DNA from: Ypsolopha sequella
Taxonomy: Eukaryota > Arthropoda > Insecta > Lepidoptera > Ypsolophidae
Assembly (NCBI GenBank): GCA_934047225.1
Contig: OW203989.1
Location: 2,269,977-2,333,976 of the forward strand
Direction of reading: 5' to 3'
Length of the DNA: 64,000 bases
The translations under genes and the position numbers were made by a program. This document shows positions 24,101-34,931 of this stretch, piece after piece (within the stretch, counting starts at the first letter, position 1; each line of letters begins with the position of its first letter). Under the pieces are notes generated by a model. It did no database searches. It worked only from the letters and a program-made list of their open reading frames with translations, and had not been told where the DNA came from.

Positions 24101-24834
24101 GGTTTGCTAATTTTATATAGGATTTAACAGTTTTGCAAAGAAAAGATCAGAGCGATAGTTTCGGTACAGGTTGCAGCTGTCGGTGCAAATTTTAAACTCA
24201 AAACCATCGTTATCATCTTTGGGATCACCCGACAGAAGTGAAACCACAAATATTGTTCCCACACTTCACGCGAAGATTTATCTGTCGATCGATTACCGAT
24301 AAAAAACCTTTGTTTTAACAGTTTATAATTTAAAATTTGCAGCGGCAATCATCGGTGATCGCCGATTGCCGTATCTTTGGCGATGTGAAACAACACCATT
24401 ATTCCAATGATTATATATTAAACTATTGTAATAAGACAAAGTACCTAAATAGTATATCTAAACTGCACCATATTGTTAACGGAATGTGTCGTAATTTTTC
24501 GTGAAGTAGATGTTGTACTGCTCAAAAAGTTAAATGTGATTTATTTAAAAATTTCGGTGTCGTGGATTTTTAAGAACGCTTTTGCGCATTTTTACTGAAT
24601 GGAATAACTAATTTATATGTAACTATATCATTTTTTGATGAGTTTATAGTGTCGAAAATGTATATTACTTCCTTTTTTCACTGAACACTATATTTTCTTT
24701 TTCTATAAGTAGAGTGGGGGTTTAAAAAGCTGCCTAAACAAAAAATAATACTACAAATAAAAGGACACTCTTCAAGTGTTAGCTAAAGATTTTTAGGCCA
24801 GTTTTTTGACTATTAATTGTGTGGCCAGCATGTG
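21181..24834. other. AT-rich intergenic stretch
   Basis: A (TTA)n run lies at about 21457-21479. Decayed repeat segments sharing GGTGATCGCC, CGGCTTCACTTCGC and ACCGATAA occur around 23750-23850 and 24150-24390; a related piece is at 18860-18990. No gene or RNA was recognised. Confidence 0.5.
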
Positions 24835-24957
24835 CCAGAGATCTCTGGCAGAGATACAGCGTCTATCTATCCTACTTGCGCTCTATTGCATACCGCTTTT
24901 ATCAATGGACGAGAGAGCAAGTAGGATGGAAAGACTGTATCGACGGTGCATGCTAGA
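24835..24957. mobile_element. Foldback MITE, family O, copy 1
   Basis: GATACAGCGTCTATCTATCC on the left and GGATGGAAAGACTGTATCG then ACGGTGCATGCTAG on the right are inverted ends. The left tip has decayed. The same unit, in the opposite orientation, is at 62883-63001. Confidence 0.8.
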
Positions 24958-25504
24958 ACCCCTGAAACGCAAAAAGCAAGACTTTGTTATGAATTTTGAG
25001 CACATATTAAATTTAAATATCAAATTGGTTAATAATATAATGTATCATTAACATATAAAACATTTTTCTATAAAATCTTAAAATTAATTATAAAATAGCG
25101 GAAATTTTCTGAAAATAATTAATCATTTTTATGATAATTAAAATTTTGACTTATCTTGGATCACGCATCATTACACTTTAGATAAAATATATTTATGTTC
25201 ACTCAATTAACACTTGAAAATTAATAAAGTTAATAAATATCTGACCGTTGTTAATTATTTTCTCCGTTTTGCAAAATATGTAATTGAAGGGTACGATGGT
25301 ACGATGAAGGTTCAAATTAATTATTTTTCTTTTAATAGTTTTCGTTGGTTGCATTTCCGACCACTTTAATCTATATATATACAAAAATAAATAAGTTATC
25401 ACTCCAATTAATATTATGTCGAATTGCTTATCAAAATTTATTTACTCTTTCTTACTTTGGAAATGAAAATTTAGGACCCAAGCTTTAAATGACAAGCACA
25501 ATTT

Positions 25505-25558
25505 TTTTCGCCTTAAGAAAACTGCAGTACTGCAGTGCATCGGGGATGCTGGCAGAGG
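25505..25558 (+). pseudogene. Retroelement coding remnant, 5' of hAT insertion
   Basis: In + frame it reads QCIGDAGRGIES when joined across the hAT insertion to 26646 onward. The part after the insertion looks like a retroelement C-terminus (see 26638). Confidence 0.35.
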
Positions 25559-25566
25559 CATAGAGT

Positions 25567-26637
25567 CAGTGGCGTGCGGTCCATACAGACAAAAAGACAC
25601 TGTCTACCCTGACAAATACGCATTTTTACGCATATCGTAATAAATTTTCAAAATTCAAAAAGTTTATTTTGCAAAGTAGGTATATATAATACACGTTTCA
25701 CAAGTCAAATTTTAATCTTAAAAAATATATGTAATAAAATAATAAATGTACATGAACTACTTAGATTAAATGTTTTTTTAATTTATGTAGCAATATATAT
25801 ACGATTAAAATTATGGTAAAATATTATTATACAAGGTGAAATCCAATCAACCGCCCGAACCCATACCTGAGACCCGGCCAGGGACCAGGAACAGGTTCAA
25901 TGATCACCAACCGAGCCCCCAGCACGAATCCAGGCAGCCGACCAAATCCCATCCTATATACTAAATAGTAATAGGTTACATACCTCATGCCTATTTTCTG
26001 CTAAAATGTAGCGACACCGACCGCCATCTATTGTCATTAGCGGGAACTACGAGTCTCAGTTCCGAGTCGCTCGCTCACTCGATCCAAGTGTTCCGTGCAC
26101 TCGATGCCAAAAGACATCGCGGAATGGTGGCTGTCGGTGTCTATGTGTGGGTCATATTCTAACAGTCCATGTTTGTGTGCGTTACTGTAAATACATGGCA
26201 CACAATGCAAAAGTTTGTCCTTGTTTGCGTGCGAAATGTAGGCGACGACTGTGCAAAAAGCCGACGGCTTTTTACGACATTCACTGAAAATGCCACCTTC
26301 GCCTTGGCGGCTTGGCGGGCGCCATCCATTATTGTTTTTCGTTCGTTCTTTACGCACATTGATGACAAGCAGTATAAAAAAATGGCTAGTGCCAGTGTTT
26401 ACTGTGAAAGTTATTCAATGTGACAACATGTTGTACAATGTGTGTGTACAAAAGTTAAGAAATGGTGCATTTTTGAAACTGTTTTTTGATGATAAAAACA
26501 AATAATTGCGAAACGATATTTCAGGCGATTTTGCAAATCGCAAACAGTAACTTGATTATTTTGCAAGTTTTTACTAAGTTTTTTAGGCTTTTAAATGTTT
26601 ATGTCTACTCTGTCTAAAAACTCTGTGCACGCCACTG
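25567..26637. mobile_element. hAT-type element, 1071 bp, non-autonomous
   Basis: Left end CAGTGGCGTGCGG, right end CCGCC-type CACGCCACTG; reverse-complemented, the right end reads CAGTGGCGTGCACAGAG. The flanking octamers CATAGAGT (25559-25566) and GCTAGAGT (26638-26645) match at 6 of 8. The 8-bp duplication and CAGTGGCG ends indicate hAT. No transposase frame remains; a GC-richer block at 26000-26400 has frames on both strands without recognisable domains. The ends match the MITE at 48496-48758. Confidence 0.75.
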
Positions 26638-26799
26638 GCTAGAGTCGATAGCTTCTCTACTATCGTTAGGCTGCGAACCGCGTCCCTGATGGATCGAGTG
26701 CGGAGTAGCTCCAACAGTCTTCTACAGGTGATAGCGGCCAGACTGGATGCGGTCTGTGCTTTTATGAAGCACTGGACTAGTGTCCATCTTATTGAATAG
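26638..26799 (+). pseudogene. Retroelement C-terminal coding remnant
   Basis: The + frame from 26638 has 53 codons before TAG: RVDSFSTIVRLRTASLMDR, then SLLQVIAARLDAVC and FMKHWTSVHLIE. The pattern resembles the end of insect non-LTR polyproteins, by my recognition only. It is followed by an AT-rich 3' region with AATAAA at 26949. Confidence 0.5.
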
Positions 26800-26948
26800 A
26801 CGAGAAGGGCAGGGTTTCTGAAGCCCTTTTCTTAGCGTCTCTTTATAGTTTTCTATTTCAATTATTTGTTTTGTTTTAAATTACTTGTTACTAACATAGT
26901 AAATAAGTATCTAATCTGTTACTAACACAATATGGAGCTTTTCTCTGA

Positions 26949-26954
26949 AATAAA
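26949..26954 (+). terminator. Polyadenylation signal of retroelement remnant
   Basis: AATAAA followed by AGT14 at the end of the remnant's 3' region, consistent with a retroposed 3' end. Confidence 0.4.
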
Positions 26955-27401
26955 AGTTTTTTTTTTTTTAATATAAAAAGAGCAAGTACATATAAATTTA
27001 CATAAATCAACTAACTAAGATCCCAATTCCCACAAAGCCTACTAGTAAACTAGAATAACAAGCCGTAAGAGATAGAAATGTGGCACGACTCCAGACACAT
27101 AACATGGCCATGTTAACTTGGGACGCTGCTTTCGTTGTCCTGTCTGAGATCGCTAATACTACAGGTTGTATTTGCCTCTCACTCGCTAGGTCTTAAGTTA
27201 ACTTGGCCTAGTTTGTACATTACATGTCGCCTCCTAAAGTTATCGTGGTAGACTAGACGGCGCCCCCTCACCGATGGATTTCAGTGAAAAAGGAAATAAC
27301 AGGCTTCCATATAAGTGAATGGACATGTATCTTTACCACGCCACATAGTCTACTGGTCATACTGAATAACTTTCCCAAAGAAATGTACTTGTGGATATAA
27401 A

Positions 27402-27514
27402 ATGGTATTTTTCGTGCCGAGTAAAAAAAACGCTTTTTGTTACCCGAGGAATGAAGCTAGTTTTGACGTAAGCCGAAGGTAAGAAAAACCATTTTTTACT
27501 CGGTACGAACGATA
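27402..27514. repeat. Inverted repeat with CGTGCCGAGTAAAAAA ends
   Basis: GTATTTTTCGTGCCGAGTAA on the left and TTTTTTACTCGGTACGAACG on the right are inverted. Probably a MITE of about 110 bp. Confidence 0.55.
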
Positions 27515-28156
27515 AATTTTCTAATACTTTTCAGGCGCAGTAACAGAATGAGAATCACTTTCTGAAAAATTCGCCATGTTTTACCCTCAAATTTTAAGTC
27601 TTTAAATCTTGCCCCGCGGCGCAGGTTGAAGTGGCCAGTATCATATTTTTTTTTTGGTTCTCAGGCTGCCCGCCGGCGCGGCGGCGCTATTAACTGGCCA
27701 GTATATACCGAGAATGAAATACCCAGAGTTCTTTTATGACTTATTCAGTGTATAAACATAGAGATAACAGTATTAGTTAAAATTTTTATAACCAGACTGG
27801 AGCGTTAACCTCTATTGAAAGCTGCACGTAGCAATAGTTGACATTACTAGGGAACATAAACATACCGGTGTTAGTTGGCCATATTTGTAGATTGCCGGAA
27901 ATCTATTAAAAGGGAACGCACTCCTGCTGACATAAGAACACACGAGAAATTGCTTGTCTGAAATAGAAAATTACAGATATTACACATCATTACATACGTA
28001 CGTAGTTATACAAGCGAAAATGACATCTAAAAAGAACTGTGATGTAATTGGAAGGCAACTTCGTATTACACATTGACGTCATCGAGGAAGCAGAGCACAT
28101 ACTTTGAAGGTAAGGTAGATGACGTCATAAACTGCAAAGTAGCTATCTCCTACATG

Positions 28157-28603
28157 TAGGGTTGCCAACTTTTTTTAGAAGAAATAAAGTATATCTGATT
28201 TCAGGGAAGGTAAATAAAAAGAACGGTTCTTTAGAAAAAAGTATTCTTTATTCAAGGGAGTTCAAAGATTTAAAAAAAAAATGTCACGGTAGCTGCGGGC
28301 GGTAGGAACTAGGAAGGCCAGACTACATTCTAACATCCTCAAATCCTTTTGTGAAACTGTATTTTTTGTGCTATTTGCATAAACACAAACGCACAACATA
28401 AAAATATCATCCACAATGAAGGAAGTCATACATTTTCCCTTGGATTTCTTTACGGCTCTGTTTTTGTTTTCAGTTTACGTCTAATTTTATGTAAAGATTG
28501 AAATAAAGTATTTTCACGTACTTTATTGGTATTCAAAAGTATAAAGTACAGGGACCCAAAATAACGTAAGATACTTTATTTTAAAGAACGGTTGGCAACC
28601 CTA
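28157..28603. mobile_element. hAT MITE, 447 bp, perfect 8-bp target duplication
   Basis: Ends TAGGGTTGCCAAC and GTTGGCAACCCTA; CCTACATG flanks both sides (28149-28156 and 28604-28611). The subterminal AATAAAGTAT is inverted as well. Non-coding interior. Confidence 0.92.
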
Positions 28604-28721
28604 CCTACATGTAACATAGCTGATCAAAGAGATGTTTCCTTACTGTATCAATTTGGCAAATGGGCTATTCTGCAATCGTACTTTGAAGTAACTGATCAAC
28701 AATCTCCTGAACTGAATGACT

Positions 28722-28985
28722 GCCCCTGTGGCCTCGTGGTTCGAGTACTCGAGTACCAAATACAGAGGTCGCGGGTTCAAATCCTGTAGGGGCACATTTG
28801 TGTTTAGTCTGCGTGCTTCGGTAGACACGTAAGCTGTGGGCTCAATTTTATGTCTGAAGTAAGGCGATAGGGCTCACCACCCATCACGGTGGGACGTAAT
28901 AATTGCGGTGAAACGTGGGTGTACGAGTGTGGTCTGTGGACTTTAAAACACCTCTGGAGACTCATTTTATGACGACGTAGAATTT
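28722..28985 (+). mobile_element. tRNA-headed SINE, best copy
   Basis: The head GCCCCTGTGGCCTCGTGG pairs at its ends with TGTAGGGGCA like an acceptor stem and has the B box GGGTTCAAATCC. The central segment TGCGTGCTTCGGTAGACACG and TAAGCTGTGGGC is followed by GGCGATAGGGCTCACC, GGTGAAACGTGGGTGTACG and ACACCTCTGGAGAC. Anticodon-arm pairing is poor, so this is a SINE and not a tRNA. Confidence 0.85.
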
Positions 28986-29073
28986 CATTTGCTCGCTTAA
29001 GGTCTCTATTCATTATGATCAAGTAGAGTATACGGTCTAATTAAACTCAAATGAGACCAATTTGATATAATTA

Positions 29074-29322
29074 TACAACGTGTAACAGAAATGTGTAACC
29101 ATATTTGAAGAGATTATTCAGTCAATGGTATAGAACAACTTTTGAAATCTCAAAAAAAAAATCTGCCCTTCTTTACATTTCAGCCGAGTGGCATCGCATT
29201 TTTCTATGAAAAAGATAATTTTTTTTTCGAGATACAGGGTTTGTTCCATAGTAAAAGTTGTTCTATACCATTGACTGAATAGGCTCTTCAAATATGGTTA
29301 CACCTTTCTGTTACACGTTGTA
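29074..29322. mobile_element. Foldback MITE, family P
   Basis: ACAACGTGTAACAGAAATGT at the left is the reverse complement of the right end. Arms of about 75 bp (ATATTTGAAGAG, TCAGTCAATGGTATAGAACA) flank an A/T-rich centre. Flanking TATA suits a TA-type duplication. Confidence 0.88.
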
Positions 29323-29324
29323 TA

Positions 29325-29510
29325 GAAAGAAAGAAAAAAGTTTATTTGATGAAAAATGATACACAAGATAGCAGCACACATAAATAATAGCCTAATGCTT
29401 ATGATTACACAAAAATAAATGAATCAACAAAGAGGTTTCTCTTGAACATGAATCGATCTCATGTATTCACCGCGACCAAATAGGCCACAACTCAGCATGT
29501 TGCTGTGTCG
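29325..29510 (-). mobile_element. Possible LINE 3' end, antisense
   Basis: AAAGTTTATTTGATGAAAAA near the boundary, followed by AATAAATG..., resembles the antisense of insect LINE 3' ends. No coding sequence was found. Confidence 0.3.
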
Positions 29511-29569
29511 AGACGATAAATATTATATCTCATAATTTATTATTTTACTATTATTATTCTAATTTCTGT

Positions 29570-29717
29570 CCTGGTCCTCTAAAAAGGCCGCTTTGGATGA
29601 ATCACATTATGATTCTGTTCTAATGCCGTCTTTTTTGCACGCGTAAAAAAACTCTGACTCCATCCTACTTTCAAATCATTTTATGATTCACCCAAGTCGG
29701 CCTTTTTAAATCCCCTG
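29570..29717. mobile_element. MITE family D, copy 2
   Basis: Inverted counterpart of 6622-6766: CTCTAAAAAGGCCGCTTTGG at one end and CGGCCTTTTTAAAT at the other, with the shared GCCGTCTTTTTTGCACGCG core. Confidence 0.8.
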
Positions 29718-29948
29718 TAAGGGTTAAAGATTAATTTACATCCGGTATTTTTAAAGAAATTTTTATGCTATGTTCAAACTAGTTCAAAGCACATTGATTG
29801 TTACTTTAAAACATGGTGACCAGAGATTAATGCTAGGTCTGGTAGGTGAATACGGGATCTCCTCAACGGACAACAGCAGACCCTTCGAATTTGGGCTTAT
29901 TTGATCGGTCTTGCTAGATTTGTACTTTGGTAAAATCATAGAGGAATG

Positions 29949-30135
29949 TTACTTTATTTTATCTATGGGTAAAATACATATATTTATTTTATCTATGGGT
30001 AAAACACATATGTTTATTTTATCTATGGGTAAAACACATATGTTTATTTTATCTTTGGGTAAAACACATATGTTTATTTTATCTACGGGTAAAACACATA
30101 TGTTTATTTTATCTACGGGTTAAACACATTTATTT
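29949..30135. repeat. 30-bp minisatellite, about six units
   Basis: The unit is TTTATTTTATCTATGGGTAA plus AACACATATG. Because 30 is a multiple of three it reads as a 10-residue repeat (FILSMGKTHM). There is no start context, promoter or homology, so it is treated as non-coding. Confidence 0.9.
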
Positions 30136-30510
30136 TTACGTTATCCACACAATTTAAAAAAACAAATACGCGCAATATAAAAAAGACTTCAACAAAAATC
30201 TTATGAAAATAAAAGGAATATACATTTATATATATTTTTAAAACTCGTGTTCCTTATTTCTGCCGCCAGTTTTATTTTTAGCAAATAGGAGTAGAGGCGG
30301 CGTGAATTTTAAAAGGTGAAATGAAATTTACTCCTTCACGTAGAGACCGTTAACGTGACCTGGTTTAGACGTAGATTACTACCATGTACACTTCACAGTT
30401 AGGTACTTTGTGCAGGTAACAGGTATATATATATGTATGTACATGTTATATACTCGTATGGTTTGGTTGACCTGAAGGTAAATTAGGTAATTAAATATTG
30501 AAGTTGGAAA

Positions 30511-30575
30511 GCGGTGGTAGCTCAGTTGTCGGTAGAACGCCCTTATTGAATTCTCGGTTTGAATCCTCTCGATCA
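30511..30575 (+). mobile_element. tRNA-like SINE head
   Basis: GCGGTGGTAGCTCAGTTG (A box) and CGGTTTGAATCCTC (B box) are present, but the acceptor stem does not pair. The body expected of the SINE is missing; the palindrome at 30579 starts directly after. It matches the head of the SINE at 38010-38318. Confidence 0.65.
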
Positions 30576-30578
30576 AGA

Positions 30579-30730
30579 ATGATTAGAATTAGATAAAATA
30601 AGGTAAAATGAAATTTTTGTGAGATATATTTCTGGCCATTCGGGACCGGCATCAGTCACAATGGCCAGAATGACCCGAAATATATCTCACAAAAATTTTA
30701 TTTTACCTTGTTTTATCTAATTCTAATCAT
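30579..30730. repeat. Near-perfect palindrome Q1, 54-bp arms
   Basis: The arms run from ATGATTAGAATTAGATAAAA to GAGATATATTTC and back with two mismatches. The asymmetric centre, read on the minus strand, contains CTGATGCCGG, a short stem and GAAATATATC, the same layout as in 47744-47893 and 34225-34260. Confidence 0.9.
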
Positions 30731-30889
30731 GTGTAAGGACAAAAAAGTCATTATTTAATATTTATTTACTCGATTAAGAATGCAATGCATCAATGAATTA
30801 GTTTAAAGAATTAACGTACATATAGAATTTTTATTCTACCGCTTTCTGAACGGTGAAGAAATACCAGGTGATAAAAACATTATGCCTTA

Positions 30890-31080
30890 AGACGCATGTA
30901 TTTGTTACCGAAATAAAACCCCTACCACGTTAAGACGAAATAATTGTCGGTAAAACAAGAGTCGAATGTTCAAGTGATAATCCACTCTTGGAAACACTTC
31001 TGACTCCTTCTGAATGTCACCCTCTCAGAGATAAATGTGATGATAATGTAGTAGAGTTGGAATACACAAACATATTCAAA
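30890..31080 (+). mobile_element. Decayed SINE body
   Basis: CGAAATAATTGTCGGTAAAA, GGAAACACTTCTGACTCC and TTCTGAATGTCAC match SINE-body positions elsewhere in the window, for example 17341-17400 reversed. Confidence 0.5.
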
Positions 31081-31101
31081 AAATGTGGACTCTGGTTTAA
31101 A

Positions 31102-31712
31102 TCTCTACAATACCTCGTAGCGCTATGTCGAAGTATCTCTACATTACCTCGTAGCGCTATGTCATAGTACAATACCATGTAGCACTATGTCGTTGCATAT
31201 CTACAATACCTCGTAGCGCTATGTAGTAGTATCTCTACAATAACTCGTAGCGCTATGTCGTAGTATCTCTACAATACCTCGTAGCGCTATGTCGTAGTAT
31301 CTCTACAATACCTCGTAGCGCTATGTCGTAGTATCTCTACAATACCTCGTAGCGCTATGTCGTAGTATCTCTACAATACCTCGTAGCGCTATGTCGTAGT
31401 ATCTCTACAATACCTCGTAGCGCTATGTCGTAGTATCTCTACAATACCTCGTAGCGCTATGTCGTAGTATCTCTACAATAACTCGTAGCGCTATGTCGTA
31501 GTATCTCTACAATACCTCGTAGCACTATCTCTACAATACCTCGTAGCACTATCTCTACAATACCTCGTAGCGCTATGTTGTAGTATCCCTACAATATCTC
31601 GTAGCACTATGTTGTAGCATCTCTACAATACGTCGTAGCACTATCTCTATAAAACCTCGTAGCGCTATGTCGTAGTATCTCTAGCATACCTCGTAGCTCT
31701 ATCTCGTAATAT
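31102..31712. repeat. 34-bp minisatellite, about 17-18 units
   Basis: The unit is CTCTACAATACCTCGTAGCG followed by CTATGTCGTAGTAT. The central units (31250-31500) are almost identical, while the edges are diverged and show 14- and 20-bp deletions. No spacers are present, so this is not a CRISPR. Confidence 0.95.
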
Positions 31713-31934
31713 CTATCTATCCAACAGATGAAAGCGCTACGTAACAGTAGCATTTCTGCAAGATGACATCGTGCTACGAAAAACGTAGTCAGTTTCATAA
31801 ATATGAATGAACCTAAATGTTTTCTGTTTATTTTTTGCTAACACAGCACTCCTTTGGAAAAAATTGGAAGGTTAATATAGCGCGCGGTATCTCCATATTT
31901 TATTCATACGTCGGTAAAGTACTATACAGGACAA

Positions 31935-32160
31935 AAAGCAAAATTTTACGGAACACCATTATAATACCTGTACGGATATCTCCGTTTTTACGCTAAGTTT
32001 TGCAAGTTGTATAATTTTGATCTATACCGGAAATAAAACAGAGAGAAATACAGATTTTGATCATGTAAATTCTAAATTTATACACTTTTCTATAAATAAA
32101 TAGTTACCGGTTCATGGAAAACAGTTTTTACCTGAAACCATTCCACAGATTCGGTGCTGC
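31935..32160 (+). repeat. Dispersed repeat L, copy 2
   Basis: Direct-orientation copy of 16935-17150 (CGTTTTTACGC, AGAGAGAAATACAGA, CATGGAAAACAGTTTTTACC). Confidence 0.8.
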
Positions 32161-32368
32161 GTACTCATGGATTTTTCCCGCTTTAGGGACGAAGTTATTC
32201 AGGTTAAAATTATATGATAAAAGACTTCCAAAAGAAGTACACTTACAAACAGACATACTTTTTGTGATAATCAGGAATATGTTAGAACAAAATTGGATTT
32301 TGAAGAAAACTTTTAAAGATATTTTGCTATGTAAGAATTAATGTAAGTTTGTTTTTTTTTTCTTTCAG

Positions 32369-32410
32369 ATATGCTCCAGTCTTTGCTACAACCCAGAGAA
32401 AATCAAAGAT
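32369..32410 (+). CDS. Candidate N-terminal microexon of gene 2
   Basis: A strong acceptor (T9-C-TTTCAG ending 32368) and a donor (GAT|GTAAGC) bound 42 nt. The ATG at 32371 reads MLQSLLQPRENQR and leaves one base. Joined to the acceptor at 38875 (exon from 38876) it gives S-K then the MIGAMP start of gene 2 in frame. The splice signals are seen. The linkage is inference, with a one-in-three chance of matching phase. If true, gene 2 would encode 205 residues and have an intron of 6.5 kb here. Confidence 0.35.
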
Positions 32411-32482
32411 GTAAGCACAACACGGTTTATCTTCTTTTTATAATAAGCGTCACCTAAGTTTGCAGATATGAGTAAGAACAAA

Positions 32483-32772
32483 AAAATTCATTGACCGCCA
32501 CTGGACAGGCCGCTGTGAAATATTTTTTGTGCCTATTTGATTTACGCTACTTTGGCACTGTAGGCAGCTACGAAGTTTCATGGAACAAAAATTTTAACAA
32601 TATGTGTTATGTCAACGGTGATGTGATGTCAATCAAAATGCCGAGAATCTTGGGCTTTTTCATTAAACGTCAAAAATGGTTCCTGGAAACTTCGTCGGTG
32701 GCGGTACAAATTGGCACAATTTATTAGCTGTCATTTGTACCGGACGCCCAGTCCAGTATGGAGGTCAGTGAG
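32483..32772 (+). repeat. Dispersed repeat R, copy 1
   Basis: CCACTGGACAGG, TTTTTTGTGCCTATTTGAT, GTAGGCAGCTACGAAGTTTC, AGCTGTCATTTGTACC and CCAGTCCAGTATGGAGGTCA recur inverted at 56262-56558. The edges (CCACTGGACAGG and GGTCAGTG) hint at a mobile unit. The 78-codon frame inside is not conserved in the other copy. Confidence 0.75.
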
Positions 32773-33353
32773 TATTGGCTAACGAGAGAGAGAAGGCGAG
32801 GGGGGGGGGAGTTCGTACACAGCCTCACACCCGCCAATTTAATTGATGCAAATTTGCCTTCCGTTTTTGGATTCCTAAAACCAGCAGTTTTTCACATATT
32901 TATATATTTTATAAACATGAAAACGATGAACAGAATATATTACATATATAAAACAAGAATTTCATAATTATGGTATATTGTCACCACTCAACCTGTAGGT
33001 TCTACTACCTGGTCCAGCTATTTGGCGAAGTTTTCTAAACCAAAAAGTACTAATAAATATTCATTGCTTTTCTCACCTTGATAAATAACATAAAAATACT
33101 TTGGGCCTACTTATAAATCGTAGTGAAAAGTTTCTATCGCAGAAAAATCCCTGGCCCCATTAGAGCGAAGAGCGTTTCCAAGGATTTCTGTCCAGGGACA
33201 AGATACAAACAAATTGAGAGAACAAAGAGTAGTGCACCACACTTGAAAAATCAACATAAACTGTATAGGTACATTTACATCACATTTATTGAGTCACGTT
33301 TGATTTCCTGAAAGGGAGATTAAAAAAAACTTACCGCAAACGTTCGCTTAGAA

Positions 33354-33746
33354 CAGGGGTCGGCAACCGGCGGCGCGCGGGCTGCATGCGGCCCGTGAAC
33401 CACTTCGGTGCGGCCCTCAAGGTTCCCAATCGCTGCAAGATAACTGAGTTTGGTTGTACATATTTGTGTGAGCAGACATTTTCCATTCTAAACTAACGAA
33501 AAAGCAAACATTGTTGTCAGTTAACGGATGCACATTTAGACCTAATACTGCGCATTTCCATGTCTATAATGCAAGTCAAATGCAGTCGCAAAAATCGCAT
33601 TAGATTTTAATAATAAATTGTGTTTTAAACTACAATAAATATGATACGAAATTGACTAATGCGTTATTTATTATATGCGGCCCTCGCTGATTCTCTCGTA
33701 ACATGTGGCATGTGGCCCTCCTATGTCATAAGGTTGCCGACCCCTG
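33354..33746. mobile_element. hAT MITE, 393 bp
   Basis: Ends CAGGGGTCGGCAACC and GGTTGCCGACCCCTG are perfect inverted repeats typical of hAT. The 8-bp flanks are GCTTAGAA (33346-33353) and GCTTAGAG (33747-33754), 7 of 8 identical. Internal TGCGGCCC motifs occur near both ends. Non-coding. Confidence 0.92.
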
Positions 33747-34224
33747 GCTTAGAGTAATGTTCATCGGAACAGGACTGAACGAATTTGCTATTCATTTTGA
33801 CACGTTACATCCGTGTGAGGGGTGAAACAACGAATTATGGACTAGAATATCCGAAAGTAGGTCATCAAAACGTAACGCTCTGGCCAGGCTTACCGCCTTA
33901 AATTTGATTCATCGTATTCTTGCAGTGTCACGTAGCTAAGCTTAATGTACGGTTGCGTGTCATTCGGTACCCGATGGCAGTTCTTATGATGCTGTCATAC
34001 GGGTTATTGTTGTATAAAATTAGTAGCTTGAACTGCAAGCGACTGTACTAAGTACGTACTTGTAGTTAAGTGCATTAGCTGGCAAAGCGATACTATCTAG
34101 GTCATTACATCAAATATTTTCACATTTCTTTACTGATTTTGTGATCCTATATTTATATTTGCCTATTGGCTTTTCATTTAATTTAATAATTATAAACAAC
34201 AAAAATAACAGTTTTGAGTATTTT

Positions 34225-34260
34225 CGAGATATATTTCAGCCCTCTTTGGGGCCGGCATCA
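34225..34260 (-). repeat. Single hairpin-like motif Q3
   Basis: On the minus strand: GACTGATGCCGG, CCCC, a six-base turn, GGGCT and GAAATATATCTCG. It is a single copy of the motif that is duplicated head-to-head at 30579-30730 and 47744-47893. Confidence 0.6.
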
Positions 34261-34839
34261 GTCGATTTTGGAAACCTGCTGTGAGTTTCGTATGAGAGCG
34301 TCCATTTCTTTTTCATTTGTTGTTTTGAACGGTGGAATTTCTTTGAGAAAATTGTTTCGTATCATCAGTAGATTATACGCAATTTATATATGGTATATAT
34401 ATATGTGGTATATATACATATACAATAAGTATAGGTAAAAAAGGTGTACGGTTTTTCTGTAAAATTATTAAATAGATCAATATCACAGCTAAAAAGTACA
34501 AATCATGAATCAAGCCTACTGAAAATGTATGCTTTAGTTAGTGGTTTGAAAGCTAGCAAATGAGTTAACCCCATTATGAGAAAAACTTTAGAGCTGGTTC
34601 AGAAACGATGTAAGCACTTATCAATATTAGGTTTGGTTTTGGTCAAAGCTTTAATCACATTGTGGCCGAATGTTTGGCTGAAGTTGGCTAACACTGAACC
34701 TTGGCACCACCGTAAATGTTAATCTGCCCGACACTAGTTCGGTAATTGTGTTTTCGAAACTTAATTAAATATGCTGAACGTGCTGTAAATTGCGCGCAGT
34801 AGTAAGACTCGGTGAAATTGACCACAGTTTTTGAAACCA

Positions 34840-34931
34840 AATTCTCGAGTGATTGTACTGAACAATTTTTTAATCGAGAGCACTTGCCTTGTAAGCAAGA
34901 GGTCATAGGTTCAAATCCTCGCCCGAGGAAT
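34840..34931 (+). pseudogene. tRNA-Thr-like remnant
   Basis: A perfect 5-bp anticodon stem CTTGC/GCAAG surrounds loop CTTGTAA (anticodon TGT), followed by AGGTTCAAATCCT and CGCCCGAGGA. The D arm is not recognisable and the acceptor stem pairs only partly with TTCTCGAG, so it is a relic and not a working gene. Confidence 0.5.

Noticed and set aside
28722..28795. Functional tRNA gene
   Set aside because: The acceptor ends and B box are present, but the anticodon arm does not form and the sequence continues into a SINE body.
29911..30123. 70-codon frame with ten-residue repeats
   Set aside because: Generated by a 30-bp minisatellite. No splice sites or homology support it.
31102..31712. CRISPR-like array of 34-bp repeats
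   Set aside because: Units are directly adjacent with no spacers, and the surroundings are insect nuclear DNA. It is a minisatellite.
32491..32727. 78-codon frame as a gene
   Set aside because: It lies within dispersed repeat R, and the frame is not preserved in the second copy at 56262-56558.
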